Positions 45,717-54,811 of a DNA stretch of 64,000 bases are shown one piece after another. A program made the position numbers and the translations under genes. The stretch is taken from NCBI RefSeq assembly GCF_000472705.1, contig NZ_AXAE01000013.1:62001-126000 (forward strand), written 5' to 3'. The notes under the pieces are model-generated. The model searched no databases. It was not told where the DNA came from and worked only from the letters and a program-made list of their open reading frames with translations. Numbering within the stretch: position 1 is the first letter of the stretch; the number at the start of each line of letters is the position of its first letter. This DNA is from Mesorhizobium erdmanii USDA 3471. GTDB lineage: Bacteria; Pseudomonadota; Alphaproteobacteria; Rhizobiales; Rhizobiaceae.

Positions 45717-47309
45717 TTGGCGATCAGAAATCGTCAGGCCGGGCGCAAGAAACTCGTGAGGCCGATCGAGACCCGATATGCCCTCAGTGGCGAGGTGCGG
45801 ATCGCCTATCAGGTGGTCGGCCAGGGCTCGTTTGATCTCGTCTTCGTCCCGGGCTTCATTTCCAATCTCGACCTGCATTGGGAAGACGAGGGCTATACCA
45901 GGCTCTTGAGGCGGCTTTCGGCATTCTCACGGCTGATCCTGTTCGACAAGCGCGGCACCGGTCTTTCCGACCGTGTCGATGTCCATAACCTGCCCAGCCT
46001 GGAGACCCGCGTGGACGATGTGCGCGCGGTGATGGATGCGGCCGGCAGCAGCCGGGCCGCCTTGCTCGGCGCTTCCGAGGGCGCACCGATGGCAATGCTG
46101 TTCGCCGCCACCTATCCGGAGCGGACGCGGGCGCTGGCGCTCTATGGCGGCTATGCGCATTTCCACAAATGGGTGATGCCGCCCGAACGCCTCAACGCCT
46201 TCATCGCCAACGCCGACACCGCCTGGGGAACCGGAGCCACCTTGCCCAATTTCGCGCCGGGCCGGGTTGATGACGCGCATTTCACCCAGTGGTGGGCGCG
46301 TTTCGAGCGGCTGTCGGCGAGCCCGACAGCAGCAGCGGCGCTGGCGCGGATGAACGCGGAAATCGACGTGCGCGGTGTGCTGGCGGCGATCGGCGCGCCA
46401 ACGCTGCTGATCCATCGCCGCAACGATGCACGCGTCGATCCCGACGCCAGCCGCTTCCTGGCCAAGAAAATCCCGAATGCGCGGCTGGTCGAGATTCCCG
46501 GGCGCGACCATCCGATCTGGACCGGCGACGTCGACCGGGTCGCCGACCTGATCGAGGAGTTCCTGACTGGTGAGCCTGCGGTGGCCGAGGTGGATCGCGT
46601 GCTGGCGGCACTTCTGGTGACGCGCATCTACGATACGACGCGGATGGGCGACCGAATGTGGAGCGAACGCAGCGAGCGGTTCCAGGAAACCTGGCGGTCG
46701 CTGGTTGGGCGCCATGGCGGCCGCGCGCTGGGGACGCAGGGCGAAATGATGATTTCGCGCTTCGAGGGGCCGGCGCGCGCCATACGCTGTGCGGCGGCAC
46801 TGCGCGAAGCGGCGCAAGGCATCGGCGTGGCCAGCGCGCAGGGCGCCCATGTCGGTGAGATCGAACTGCGGGGGCCGCCTGTGGGGTTGACGGCCCGTGT
46901 AACGATGCAGCTTGCCGCGCACGCCAGCCGAGGCGACATCATCGCTTCGCGGCTGGTCGCGGAACTCGCAACCGGCTCAGGCCTGCATTTCGAGGATGCC
47001 GGCCGGATCGCGCTGGACGATCTGGACGAACCGATGGCGCTGGTACGGGCAATGACCGAACAGCACCTGGAGCCCGACTGTCGTGCCAGGACCAAAACGG
47101 CCGAACCGGCCGTGCTGACGGTGAGGGAGAGCGAGGTGGTGAGCCTGGTTGCCGACGGCAAGAGCAATGCCGCGATCGCCGCCGAACTCAGGCTGAGCGA
47201 GCACACGGTCAAGCGCCACGTCGCCAACATATTGCTCAAGCTGGATTTGCCGTCGCGGGCGGCAGCAGCGGCATTCTCGGTCAGGCACACTGGCCCGGAC
47301 GGGCCATGA
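45717..47309 (+). CDS. Alpha/beta hydrolase - degenerate cyclase - LuxR HTH regulator
   Basis: About 530 residues in three domains. 15-285 is an alpha/beta hydrolase with a plausible triad: Ser120 in LLGASEGAP, Asp237 in RRNDARVDPD and His265 in PGRDHPIW. 295-445 resembles a class III adenylate cyclase, ending with FEGPARAIRCAAALREAA and GLHFEDAGRIALDDL, but its metal Asp positions read Arg303 (VTRIYDTT) and Glu343, so it is probably inactive. 466-520 is a LuxR-type HTH (LTVRESEVVSLVADGKSNAA, LSEHTVKRHVANILLKLD). It may bind or hydrolyse a signal ester and switch transcription; that is inference. TTG at 45717 or GTG at 45759 could be the start; no clear ribosome site decides. It has no homologous neighbour target; the genes at 47419-48750 follow it. 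Confidence 0.85.
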   Translation: MAIRNRQAGRKKLVRPIETRYALSGEVRIAYQVVGQGSFDLVFVPGFISNLDLHWEDEGYTRLLRRLSAFSRLILFDKRGTGLSDRVDVHNLPSLETRVDDVRAVMDAAGSSRAALLGASEGAPMAMLFAATYPERTRALALYGGYAHFHKWVMPPERLNAFIANADTAWGTGATLPNFAPGRVDDAHFTQWWARFERLSASPTAAAALARMNAEIDVRGVLAAIGAPTLLIHRRNDARVDPDASRFLAKKIPNARLVEIPGRDHPIWTGDVDRVADLIEEFLTGEPAVAEVDRVLAALLVTRIYDTTRMGDRMWSERSERFQETWRSLVGRHGGRALGTQGEMMISRFEGPARAIRCAAALREAAQGIGVASAQGAHVGEIELRGPPVGLTARVTMQLAAHASRGDIIASRLVAELATGSGLHFEDAGRIALDDLDEPMALVRAMTEQHLEPDCRARTKTAEPAVLTVRESEVVSLVADGKSNAAIAAELRLSEHTVKRHVANILLKLDLPSRAAAAAFSVRHTGPDGP

Positions 47310-47408
47310 GAGCCATGGCGCTTTCGGGCGAAGCGGGCACACCAATGTAAGCGCTATCAATTCCCCCATGCAGGCCAAGGCGGATATCGCCGTTGGGGCG
47401 CTGCGAAC

Positions 47409-47988
47409 GGAGGATGAAATGCTCAAACCGAAACTGAATGTCGGATCATTCGTGATCGCCGCAAGTATCGGGGCGCTGATCACGATCACTCCCGCAAAGG
47501 CCGAGGATGCGTCGGCAACGGCCGCCTACAAGGACATCCAGGCAACGCTCGGCTCGGTGCCGGACATGTTCAAGACATTGCCTGATGTGGCGATCGCCGG
47601 CGCCTGGGCCGAAATCAAGGGCGTCCAGCTGAATCCGAAAACCGCGCTTGATGGCAAGACCAAGGAACTGATGGGCCTTGCGGTCGCCTCGCAGATCCCC
47701 TGCCAATATTGCATCTACTTCCATACCGAGGCGGCCAAGCTCAACGGCGCCAGTGACGAGGAGATCAAGGAAACGATCGCGATGGCGGCGATCGTGCGCC
47801 ACTGGTCGACAATCCTCAACGGCAGCCAGGTCGATCTCGCGACCTTCAAGAAGCAGACAGACGACGTCTTCGCCGCGGTGAAGGCGAAATCGCAGTGAAA
47901 ATCCCTGTCCGGCGGTGAGCGCCGGGCGACGCCTACTGAACATAGAACCGCCCGATCGTGAAGACGGGCACATGGAGGATGAAATGCT
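47409..47988 (+). repeat. Duplicated 15-base start region (two copies)
   Basis: GGAGGATGAAATGCT occurs at 47409-47423 and again at 47974-47988, covering the Shine-Dalgarno, start codon and second codon's first bases of both the AhpD-like and SnoaL-like genes. The span given joins both copies. Confidence 0.7.
47419..47898 (+). CDS. Exported AhpD-like carboxymuconolactone decarboxylase-family protein
   Basis: A 159-residue protein with a Sec-type signal (MLKPKLNVGSFVIAASIGAL..., cut near AKA residue 28). The CMD/AhpD fold follows, with the active motif Cys95-Gln-Tyr-Cys98 and His102 in CQYCIYFHTEAA, as in alkylhydroperoxidase AhpD. It therefore looks like a periplasmic thiol peroxidase or disulfide reductase rather than a decarboxylase. 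GGAGGATGAA precedes ATG 47419. It probably forms an operon with the next two small genes. Confidence 0.87.
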   Translation: MLKPKLNVGSFVIAASIGALITITPAKAEDASATAAYKDIQATLGSVPDMFKTLPDVAIAGAWAEIKGVQLNPKTALDGKTKELMGLAVASQIPCQYCIYFHTEAAKLNGASDEEIKETIAMAAIVRHWSTILNGSQVDLATFKKQTDDVFAAVKAKSQ

Positions 47989-48346
47989 GACCAAGACACA
48001 AGTCGTAGATGGCGCGGCGATCAAGAAGGCGATCGAAACCCGCGACGGAAAGATGCTGTCGAGCTTCTATACCGACGACGCGCTGGTGCGCGTGATCGAC
48101 CGCAACAACCCGCCGAGCAAGCCGCGCGAAGTTCGCGGCCGCGCGGCGATCGCCACCTTCTGGGACGACATCTGCAGCCGGGCGATGACCCACAAGGTCG
48201 ACACGACGATCGCCGACGGCGACAGCCTCGCCTTCACCCAGGCCTGCGCCTATCCCGACGGCACGAAAGTGTTCGCCGCGGCGATGCTGGAGCTGAAGAA
48301 CGGCCGGATCGCGCGGCAGACGGTCGTGCAGGCCTGGGACGAATAG
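47984..48346 (+). CDS. SnoaL/NTF2-like small protein
   Basis: A 120-residue cone-fold protein (DUF4440/SnoaL type): KKAIETRDGKMLSSFYTDDA, then GRAAIATFWDDICSRAM and ...ELKNGRIARQTVVQAW at the end. Members are ligand-binding or cyclase proteins; no catalytic residue can be assigned. GGAGGATGAA and ATGCT at the start exactly repeat the start of the AhpD-like gene, suggesting recent duplication of translation signals. No signal peptide from the chosen start. Confidence 0.82.
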   Translation: MLTKTQVVDGAAIKKAIETRDGKMLSSFYTDDALVRVIDRNNPPSKPREVRGRAAIATFWDDICSRAMTHKVDTTIADGDSLAFTQACAYPDGTKVFAAAMLELKNGRIARQTVVQAWDE

Positions 48347-48400
48347 ATCAACCGCGAAACAGTACTTGTTTCACGCAATCCCTGACGGAAAACCGCCGGG

Positions 48401-48420
48401 CACTTTTCCTGGAATTGCTC
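48401..48420. repeat. Second copy of the CACTTTTCCTGGAATTGCTC element
   Basis: Twenty bases identical to 3388-3407, here truncated and lying between two small genes, 15 bases before the start of the next one. Its GGAATTGCTC end runs directly into the AAGAGGAG ribosome-binding site of the 104-residue protein. Confidence 0.65.
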
Positions 48421-48435
48421 AAGAGGAGAACCGAC

Positions 48436-48750
48436 ATGTTCAGCGCCAGATGGCAGATCGACGCCAAGTTCGGGCACAAGCAGGCCGTGCTCGAACTGTT
48501 GAAGAAATGGGAACGCGAGATCGGCTCGCAGGTCGGCCTCGCCGACCTCAAGTTCCAGATCATGACCGGATCGATCGGCGCGCGGGAGGCGACCGTCGAG
48601 TCGCATCACCAGGTCGAGAGCCTGGCCCAGCTGGAACAGTTCTTCGCCAAGATCGGCAAGATCGACGCGCACGCCAAATGGGGAAAGGAGATGGAGCCCT
48701 ATGTCGTGTCAGGCACCAGCCTGTGGAACATCTATCGCATTGTGGAATAG
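48436..48750 (+). CDS. Hypothetical protein, 104 residues (dimeric alpha/beta-barrel-like)
   Basis: A small soluble protein (MFSARWQIDAKFGHKQAVLE to WNIYRIVE). The beta-alpha-beta rhythm and the end GTSLWNIYRIV resemble the dimeric alpha/beta barrel (NIPSNAP or DUF-type) proteins, but I cannot place it in a named family. Start at 48436 after AAGAGGAG. Shares direction and close spacing with the SnoaL-like and AhpD-like genes, so probably the same unit. Confidence 0.75.
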   Translation: MFSARWQIDAKFGHKQAVLELLKKWEREIGSQVGLADLKFQIMTGSIGAREATVESHHQVESLAQLEQFFAKIGKIDAHAKWGKEMEPYVVSGTSLWNIYRIVE

Positions 48751-48791
48751 CAGGCAGATGAGGGGCAGAGCCAGCTTCTGTAAGGCTTGCG

Positions 48792-48955
48792 CCGCCCCTC
48801 ATCCGGCCCTTCGGGCCACCTTTTCCCCGTGAACGGGGAGAAGGGAAAACTAATGCATGTCGCCCAGAAGTGACCTCGGTTCTGGGAGAACGACATGCAT
48901 AAAAACAAGGACCTAAAGCGCGTCGCATGAATCCGTTTCGACGCGACGCGCTTTA
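48792..48955. repeat. Composite rhizobial palindromic elements
   Basis: Three adjoining units. 48792-48846 has hairpins GGCCC/GGGCC and CCCCGT/ACGGGG (CCCTCATCCGG family). 48853-48900 has arms ATGCATGTCG and CGACATGCAT with an inner CCAGAA/TTCTGG pair. 48914-48955 has 13-base arms TAAAGCGCGTCGC and GCGACGCGCTTTA. The stop codon of the aldehyde dehydrogenase (48953-48955, minus strand) lies in the last unit. The third unit would also serve as a terminator for both converging genes. Confidence 0.8.
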
Positions 48956-50380
48956 AGCGTGCGCCACCATCACATGGCGCACGGCGGTATAATCCTCGAG
49001 CGCGTAGAGCGACATATCCTTGCCGTAACCGGACTGCTTCAGCCCGCCATGCGGCATCTCGTTGGTCAGCATGAAATGGGTGTTGATCCAGGTACAGCCA
49101 TATTGCAGGCGGGCCGCGGTCGCCATGGCGCGCGAAACATCCTTGGTCCACACCGATGACGCCAGGCCGTAGTCGCTGTCATTGGCCCAGCTTACCGCTT
49201 CGTCGGCTTCGGCAAAGCGGGTGATGGAGACAACCGGCCCGAACACTTCGCGGCGCACGATCTCGTCCTCCTGCAAGGCGCCGGCAACGACGGTCGGCTG
49301 ATAGTAGAAGCCGGTGCCTTCGCCCGGCTTGCCGCCGGTGGTGATCTCGATATGCTTCAACTCCGAGGCGCGCTCGACGAAGCTCGACACGCGATCACGC
49401 TGGCGGCGCGAGATCAGCGGGCCGATCTCGTTCTCGGTGTCGTCCGATAGATCGTACTTGATGGTCGAGACGGCCGAGGACAGATCGGCGACGAGCTTGT
49501 CGTAGATCTTCTTGCCGGCATAGATGCGGCAGGCCGCGGTGCAATCCTGGCCGGCATTGTAATAGCCGAAGGCGCGCAGGCCGTTGACCACCGCACCCAG
49601 ATCGGCGTCGTCGAAGACGATGACCGGCGCCTTGCCGCCGAGTTCGAGATGCGTGCGCTTGACCGACTTGGCGGCGGCCTGCAACACCTTCTTGCCGGTG
49701 GCGACGTCACCGGTGATCGAGATCATATTGACCTTCGGATGGTTGATCAGCGTGTTGCCGACGCTGTCGCCGCGGCCAAGCACGACATTCACGACACCTT
49801 CGGGCAGGACATCGGCCAGGATCGTCGCCAGCTTCAGCGCCGTCAGCGGCGTCTGTTCCGACGGCTTGAAGATGACCGTGTTGCCGCCGGCGATTGCCGG
49901 TGCCAGCTTCCAGGCCATCATCATCAGCGGATAGTTCCAGGGCGCGATCGAAGCGACGATGCCGATCGGGTCACGTCGCACCATCGAGGTGTGGCCGGGC
50001 AGGTATTCGCCGGCGACCACGCCCGGCATCGAACGCACCGCCCCTGCGAAGAAGCGGTAGCAGTCGACGATGGCCGGGATCTCGTCATTGAGCACGGCAT
50101 TGATCGGCTTGCCGCAGTTCAGTGCTTCGAGAGCGGCGAACTCTTTCGCTTCGGCCTCGATGCGGTCGGCGATCTTGAGCAGGTAGCCGGAGCGCTGCGC
50201 CGGCGTGGTGCGCGACCACAAGACGAACGCTTGTTCGGCTGCACCGACAGCCGCCTCGATCTGCGCCTGGCTCGCCTCTGGCAGGTTGAGAATCGTCGCC
50301 CCTGTCTTCGGATTGAGGATCGGCTCCTCGGTTTCCGTGCCCTTCTCGAATTTCGAGCCGATCAGCATCTGGGTGTCCAT
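48953..50380 (-). CDS. Aldehyde dehydrogenase, gamma-aminobutyraldehyde type
   Basis: A 475-residue NAD-dependent aldehyde dehydrogenase. The NAD site is in [17 protein letters not shown], catalytic Glu in [18 protein letters not shown] and catalytic Cys in [13 protein letters not shown]. It is closest in style to E. coli YdcW (PatD), which oxidises 4-aminobutanal to GABA in putrescine breakdown, and sits in the same context: after a YdcSTUV-type transporter. ATG at 50380 is followed upstream by GGAGA. The stop codon falls in a palindromic repeat. An alternative substrate such as betaine or succinate semialdehyde is not excluded. Confidence 0.92.
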   Translation of the reverse strand: MDTQMLIGSKFEKGTETEEPILNPKTGATILNLPEASQAQIEAAVGAAEQAFVLWSRTTPAQRSGYLLKIADRIEAEAKEFAALEALNCGKPINAVLNDEIPAIVDCYRFFAGAVRSMPGVVAGEYLPGHTSMVRRDPIGIVASIAPWNYPLMMMAWKLAPAIAGGNTVIFKPSEQTPLTALKLATILADVLPEGVVNVVLGRGDSVGNTLINHPKVNMISITGDVATGKKVLQAAAKSVKRTHLELGGKAPVIVFDDADLGAVVNGLRAFGYYNAGQDCTAACRIYAGKKIYDKLVADLSSAVSTIKYDLSDDTENEIGPLISRRQRDRVSSFVERASELKHIEITTGGKPGEGTGFYYQPTVVAGALQEDEIVRREVFGPVVSITRFAEADEAVSWANDSDYGLASSVWTKDVSRAMATAARLQYGCTWINTHFMLTNEMPHGGLKQSGYGKDMSLYALEDYTAVRHVMVAHA

Positions 50381-50407
50381 GGGCGTCTCTCCTTGGTCAG
50401 GAGCGAG

Positions 50408-50475
50408 TAGCGAATTAGCTGATAGCGAATGGGGCTGCGTCTCCCTTGTTCGCTATTGGCTACTCCCTATTCGCT
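50408..50475. repeat. Short repeats between the permease and dehydrogenase genes
   Basis: TAGCGAAT occurs at 50408 and 50423, and the inverse TTCGCTA and ATTCGCT at 50449 and 50469. They form nested dyads around a GGGGCTGCG centre, in the 100-base gap inside the operon. The unit looks like a dispersed palindrome; it might tune expression of the dehydrogenase. Confidence 0.55.
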
Positions 50476-50480
50476 GTTCT

Positions 50481-51296
50481 TCATTTACCCGAACCAGCGA
50501 TCTGGTCACCGTCGCGGGTCAGGTAATAGGCAAACAGGATGGGCAACAGCGTCACCAGCACGACGACCATGGCCACGACATTGGTGACCGGACGCTGGCG
50601 CGGGCGGATCAGTTCCTCCAGCATCCAGATCGGCACGGTCTGCTGCTGGCCGGCGGTGAAGGTGGTGACGATGACCTCATCGAACGAAAGGGCGAAAGCC
50701 AGCATGCCGCCGGCAAGCAGTGCGGTGGCGATGTTGGGCAGCACGATATGCCTGAAGGTCTGGAAGCCGTCGGCGCCGAGATCCATCGAGGCCTCGATCA
50801 TCGAGCCGGAGGTGCGGCGAAAACGGGCGACCGCGTTGTTATAGACGACGACCACGCAGAAGGTGGCGTGGCCAAGCACGATCGTCCAGAACGAGAAGGG
50901 GATGTCGGCGAGCGCAAAGGCCGAGCGGAGCGCGATGCCGGTGATGATGCCGGGCAGCGCGATCGGCAGGATGACCAGCAGCGAAATCGTCTCTCGGCCA
51001 AAGAATTTTGTCCGTGAAACAGCAGCGGCGCACAGCGTGCCGAGTACCAGCGCAATCGCGGTCGAGATGGCGGCGACGCGCACCGACAGCGACAGCGCTT
51101 CCCAGACATCCGGCCGGTTCCAGGTGACGGCGAACCATTGCGTGGTCAGCCCGGGCGGCGGCCAGACGAAGCTCTTTTCCTCGGTGGTGAAGGCGTAGAC
51201 GAAGATCAGCAGGATCGGCAGATGCAAGAACAGCAAGCCGCAGGCGGCGGCAATCTTCAGGCCGAGCGGAGCCGATTGACCACGGTCAGAGCGCAT
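50481..51296 (-). CDS. Polyamine-type ABC transporter permease (PotC/YdcV-like)
   Basis: A 271-residue inner-membrane permease with six helices. [20 protein letters not shown] and [20 protein letters not shown] are hydrophobic parts; the ATPase loop is in [39 protein letters not shown] matches the PotC family. Its start at 51296 overlaps the other permease's end by 11 bases. Works with the permease at 51286 as a heterodimer, for putrescine or a related diamine by context. Confidence 0.93.
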   Translation of the reverse strand: MRSDRGQSAPLGLKIAAACGLLFLHLPILLIFVYAFTTEEKSFVWPPPGLTTQWFAVTWNRPDVWEALSLSVRVAAISTAIALVLGTLCAAAVSRTKFFGRETISLLVILPIALPGIITGIALRSAFALADIPFSFWTIVLGHATFCVVVVYNNAVARFRRTSGSMIEASMDLGADGFQTFRHIVLPNIATALLAGGMLAFALSFDEVIVTTFTAGQQQTVPIWMLEELIRPRQRPVTNVVAMVVVLVTLLPILFAYYLTRDGDQIAGSGK

Positions 51297-52254
51297 CGAA
51301 GGCCCCCATGCGCTTGGCGCCCCAGAGGTAGAAGCCCATAATGACGATGGGCACCACGGTGAAGGCGGCTGCGAGCGGGATATTGCCGGCGGTGCCCTGC
51401 TGCGAATAGACGGCCTGGCCGATGAACAGCCGCGAGGTGCCGATGATCTGCGGGATGATGTAGTCGCCCAATGTCAGCGAGAAAGTGAAGATCGAGCCGG
51501 CGACAATGCCGGGCAGTGCCAGCGGGAACAGCACGTTGCGGAACGTCTGGCCGGGCGACGCGCCAAGGTCGGACGAAGCTTCCACCAGATTGCCGGGCAC
51601 TCGCTCGAGTGCTGCCTGGACCGGCAGGATCATGAAGGGCAGCCAGACATAGACGAAGACGATGAAGGTGCCGGTGAACGACACCGACAGCGAATTGCCG
51701 CCGACAACCGGCAGCGACAGCCAGGCGTCGAGCAGCCATTGCAGATACAGCTTGCCGAACAGCCAGGTGAGGATGCCTTCCTTGGCGAGGATCAGCTTCC
51801 AGGCATAGATCTTGACCAGGTAGCTCGACCACAGCGGCAGCATGACGCCGAGATAGAACAACGCCTTCCAGCGACCGCGCGCATAACGCGCGGCATAGTA
51901 GGCGATCGGGAAGGCGACGACGGCCGAGGCCAGCGTGACCAGCGCCGCCATCGTCACCGTGCGCAGGATGATGTCGAGATTGGCGGCCTGCAACAGGTCG
52001 CCATAGGTCTTCAGCGTGAGCTCACGGTTGATGAGGCCGGAGAACTCGTCGATGGAGAAAAAGCTCTGCGCCAGGAGCGCGAAGAGCGAGCCGATATAGA
52101 CGATGCCGAGCCACAGAACCGGCGGCAAAAGCATCAGCAGGAGCAGGAGTTGCGGTCGACGCCAGAACAGGTCTGACAGCGCACCCCGCATGCCGCCGCT
52201 GCCGGGCAGGATGGCGGGCGCCGTGGCTCGCGGCATGGTGGCGTCGACGCTCAT
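51286..52254 (-). CDS. Polyamine-type ABC transporter permease (PotB/YdcU-like)
   Basis: A 322-residue permease with a long N-terminal tail then helices at about 38-60 ([20 protein letters not shown]) and onwards. The ATPase-contacting loop is [20 protein letters not shown], and [20 protein letters not shown] is the PotB family landmark. Overlaps the ATPase gene by 4 bases and the other permease by 11, so the set is translationally coupled. Confidence 0.93.
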   Translation of the reverse strand: MSVDATMPRATAPAILPGSGGMRGALSDLFWRRPQLLLLLMLLPPVLWLGIVYIGSLFALLAQSFFSIDEFSGLINRELTLKTYGDLLQAANLDIILRTVTMAALVTLASAVVAFPIAYYAARYARGRWKALFYLGVMLPLWSSYLVKIYAWKLILAKEGILTWLFGKLYLQWLLDAWLSLPVVGGNSLSVSFTGTFIVFVYVWLPFMILPVQAALERVPGNLVEASSDLGASPGQTFRNVLFPLALPGIVAGSIFTFSLTLGDYIIPQIIGTSRLFIGQAVYSQQGTAGNIPLAAAFTVVPIVIMGFYLWGAKRMGAFDAL

Positions 52255-53249
52255 GCCGGCTCGTCCATCAGATGCAGATGCTCGCGGTTGAAGGTGAGCA
52301 CGACCGCCTCGCCTTCGACCGGCAAAGCCGTGCCGGCCGGCACAACGGCATGCAGCTTCAATCCGTCGGCATCGAGCGCCAGCCTGGTGGTAGCGCCGAG
52401 ATAATTCGTCGAGACGAGGCGCGCGGCGACGCCTTCGCCACTTGTGGCGCGGCCGACGCGAATTGATTCCGGCCTGAGACTCCCCCAGCGGTGCTGGCCG
52501 GAATAGCGCTGGACGAAGTCCGGCGGCAGCACGTTGGAGGAGCCGACGAAATCGGCGACGAAGCGCGTCTTCGGTCGCTGATAGATGTCCTCGGGCGTGC
52601 CGATCTGCATGATCCTGCCGTCGTTGAAGACGGCGACGCGATCCGCCATCGACAGCGCCTCACCCTGGTCGTGGGTAACGAAGACGAAGGTGATGCCGAG
52701 CGCTTTCTGCAGCGATTTCAGCTCTTCCTGCATGTTCTCGCGCAGCTTGAGGTCGAGGGCGCCGAGCGGCTCGTCGAGCAGCAGCACCTTGGGCTGGTTG
52801 ACCAGCGCACGGGCGAGTGCGACGCGCTGGCGCTGGCCGCCGGAGAGCTGGCCGGGGCGGCGGGCGCCATAGCCGGGCAGCCGCACCAGCGACAGCGCCT
52901 CCTCGGCCGCCTTGTGCCGTTCGGCCTTGCCGACCCCTTTGACCATCAGCCCGTAGGCGACGTTGTCCAACACATTGAGGTGCGGGAACAGCGCGTAGTC
53001 CTGGAAGACGGTGTTGACGTTGCGGCGATAGGGCGGCACGCCCTCGGCGCGCTCGCCGAAGATCGAGATCGAGCCGGCCGTCGGCTGCTCGAAGCCGGCA
53101 ATCAACCTAAGACACGTCGTCTTGCCAGAACCCGACGGCCCGAGCATGGCGAAGAACTCGCCCGGCGCAATGTCGAGATCGACCGCGTCGACAGCGCGAA
53201 CGCTGCCGAAATGGCGCGAGACTTGTTTGAAGGAAACGGCTGATGTCAT
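52251..53249 (-). CDS. Polyamine-type ABC transporter ATPase (PotA/YdcT-like)
   Basis: A 332-residue ATPase: Walker A GPSGSGKTTCLRLIAGFEQP, Q-loop FQDYALFPHLNVLDNV, signature LSGGQRQRVALARALVNQPK, Walker B LLLDEPLGALD and H-loop FVTHDQGEALSMAD. The C-terminal TOBE region (about 270-330) is present and often binds regulatory ligands. ATG at 53249 with weak GGACA upstream; a frame open to 53279 adds ten residues but lacks homology. The RIME-like element lies between it and the binding-protein gene. Confidence 0.95.
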   Translation of the reverse strand: MTSAVSFKQVSRHFGSVRAVDAVDLDIAPGEFFAMLGPSGSGKTTCLRLIAGFEQPTAGSISIFGERAEGVPPYRRNVNTVFQDYALFPHLNVLDNVAYGLMVKGVGKAERHKAAEEALSLVRLPGYGARRPGQLSGGQRQRVALARALVNQPKVLLLDEPLGALDLKLRENMQEELKSLQKALGITFVFVTHDQGEALSMADRVAVFNDGRIMQIGTPEDIYQRPKTRFVADFVGSSNVLPPDFVQRYSGQHRWGSLRPESIRVGRATSGEGVAARLVSTNYLGATTRLALDADGLKLHAVVPAGTALPVEGEAVVLTFNREHLHLMDEPA

Positions 53250-53293
53250 GGGGTTGTCCTGATCTGTCAGGCTCTTCAAAAATTCAGGCGCAA

Positions 53294-53412
53294 GTGCTGC
53301 CCCTCATCCGCCTGCCGGCACCTTCTTTCCGCATAGTGACGGGGAGAAGGGAAGCGCACCGACGCTGGCGATCCCCCTCTCCCCGTTTTTCACGGGGAGA
53401 GGGTAAGGGTGA
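53294..53412. repeat. Rhizobial palindromic element inside the transporter operon
   Basis: CTGCCCCTCATCCGCCTGCC starts the left half, related to 48798-48808. The right half has a perfect 12-base stem CCCTCTCCCCGT (53374-53385) and ACGGGGAGAGGG (53391-53402). Outer inverse pieces GCTGCC/GGCAGC bound the element. Placed between binding-protein and ATPase genes it would favour high binding-protein levels. Confidence 0.75.
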
Positions 53413-53435
53413 GCGGCAGCGCCAACCTTTGGAGT

Positions 53436-54590
53436 TTAGCGTCCGCCGATGACGCCGATATAGTCCGACACCCAGCGGTAATAGGGCACGCACTGGTTGT
53501 TCTGGCTGGCGCATTTGGTCACCGGCGTCTTCCAGAACTTGATCTTGTCGAAATTGTCGTAACCGTTGGTCTTACAGCCTTCGTCGGTCAAGAGCTCGTT
53601 GCCCTTGCAGGCTGCGGGCACCACGGGGAGCGATCCGAACCAGGCCGAGACATCGCCCTGCACCTTCGGCGACAGCGAATGTTCAAGCCACATATAGGCG
53701 CAGTTCGGGTTGGCGGCGTCGGCTTCCATCATGGTGGTGTCGGCCCAGCCGGTGACGCCTTCTTCGGGCACCGTCGAGGCGACCGGCTTTTTGGCGGCAA
53801 CCAGTGTGTTGACCTGATACGGCCACGAACCCGACGCGACGACGCCTTCATTCTGGAAATCGTCGACCTGGATAGCGGCGTCATGCCAGTAGCGACCGAC
53901 CAGCGTGCGCTGGACGCGCAGCAGGTCGAGCGCGGCCTTGTACTGGGCCTCGTTGAGCTCGTAGGGGTCCTTGATGCCGAGTTCCGGCTTGTGGAACATC
54001 AGGTAGTTGGCAGCGTCGGCAATGTGGATCGGGCCGTCATAGGCCTGGACGCGGCCCTTGTTGGACTTACCGTCGGGCAGCTTCATCTCCTCGAAGACGA
54101 CGTTCCAGCTCTTGGGCGCTTCCTTGAACACCTCGGTGTTGTACATCAGGATGTTAGGCCCCCACTGGTAGGGAACGCCGTAATGCACCTTGTCGACGGT
54201 GAACCAGGGCGCGTCCTTGAGCCGGTCGTCGACCGTCTTCCAGCTCGGGATGAGATCGGTGTTGATCGGCTGCACCCGCTTGCCCGCGACCAGGCGCAGC
54301 GAGGCGTCGCCCGAAGCCGTGACGAGGTCGAAGCCGCCCTCGTTCATCAGCGAGACCATCTCGTCGGACGTGTTGGCGGTCTTGACGTTGACCTTGCAGC
54401 CGCTCTCCTTCTCGAAGGCCGTGACCCAGTCATAGCCCTTGTCGGTCTCGCCGCGCTCGATATAGCCGGGCCAGGCAACGATGTTGACCTGGCCTTCGCC
54501 CTTGCCCAGCTCCTTGACCTGGGCGATGGCCTGACCAGAGAAGGTCAGCGCGACCGTTAGCGCAGTGCATGACTTCAGGAATGAATTCAT
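53436..54590 (-). CDS. Polyamine-type ABC transporter substrate-binding protein (PotD/YdcS-like)
   Basis: A 384-residue periplasmic protein. Signal peptide MNSFLKSCTALTVALTFSGQ, cut near QAIA (residue 24). The mature part carries VNIVAWPGYIERGETDKGYD, SLMNEGGFDLVTASGDASLR and VPYQWGPNILMYNTEVFKEA, as in YdcS-type proteins that are bound to putrescine-like uptake and polyhydroxybutyrate biology in E. coli. Several Cys residues (CKGNELLTDEGC, CASQNNQC) near the C-terminus probably form disulfides. GGGAGATCG precedes the ATG. First gene of the operon; a LysR site candidate lies upstream. Confidence 0.93.
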   Translation of the reverse strand: MNSFLKSCTALTVALTFSGQAIAQVKELGKGEGQVNIVAWPGYIERGETDKGYDWVTAFEKESGCKVNVKTANTSDEMVSLMNEGGFDLVTASGDASLRLVAGKRVQPINTDLIPSWKTVDDRLKDAPWFTVDKVHYGVPYQWGPNILMYNTEVFKEAPKSWNVVFEEMKLPDGKSNKGRVQAYDGPIHIADAANYLMFHKPELGIKDPYELNEAQYKAALDLLRVQRTLVGRYWHDAAIQVDDFQNEGVVASGSWPYQVNTLVAAKKPVASTVPEEGVTGWADTTMMEADAANPNCAYMWLEHSLSPKVQGDVSAWFGSLPVVPAACKGNELLTDEGCKTNGYDNFDKIKFWKTPVTKCASQNNQCVPYYRWVSDYIGVIGGR

Positions 54591-54778
54591 CGTCGATCTC
54601 CCATTTTGGCGCCTAGCCCCCGAAAGCCGGTTCCGGTTTTCGCTTGAGGTCACGCGCGGACTGAAAAGCTGTCAGTTCGTCCTATGGACTTGATACCGCT
54701 CTGATGGCGAGTTTGGTCCTTGGAACGGAAGGTGCGTGGAAAAATCCGGTTTCGCAAATTCATTTATCAGAAAGTCGA

Positions 54779-54795
54779 TATCGGTTTTTCCGATA
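54779..54795. promoter_or_regulatory. LysR-type operator candidate ahead of the polyamine operon
   Basis: TATCGG and CCGATA with spacer TTTTT form a dyad containing the T-N11-A pattern (T at 54781, A at 54793). It is 189 bases upstream of the binding-protein start and 17 bases beyond the LysR stop on the minus strand, so it may be the target of that LysR, or simply a weak stem-loop. Confidence 0.4.
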
Positions 54796-54811
54796 GATTT
54801 GCACTCTTCAA

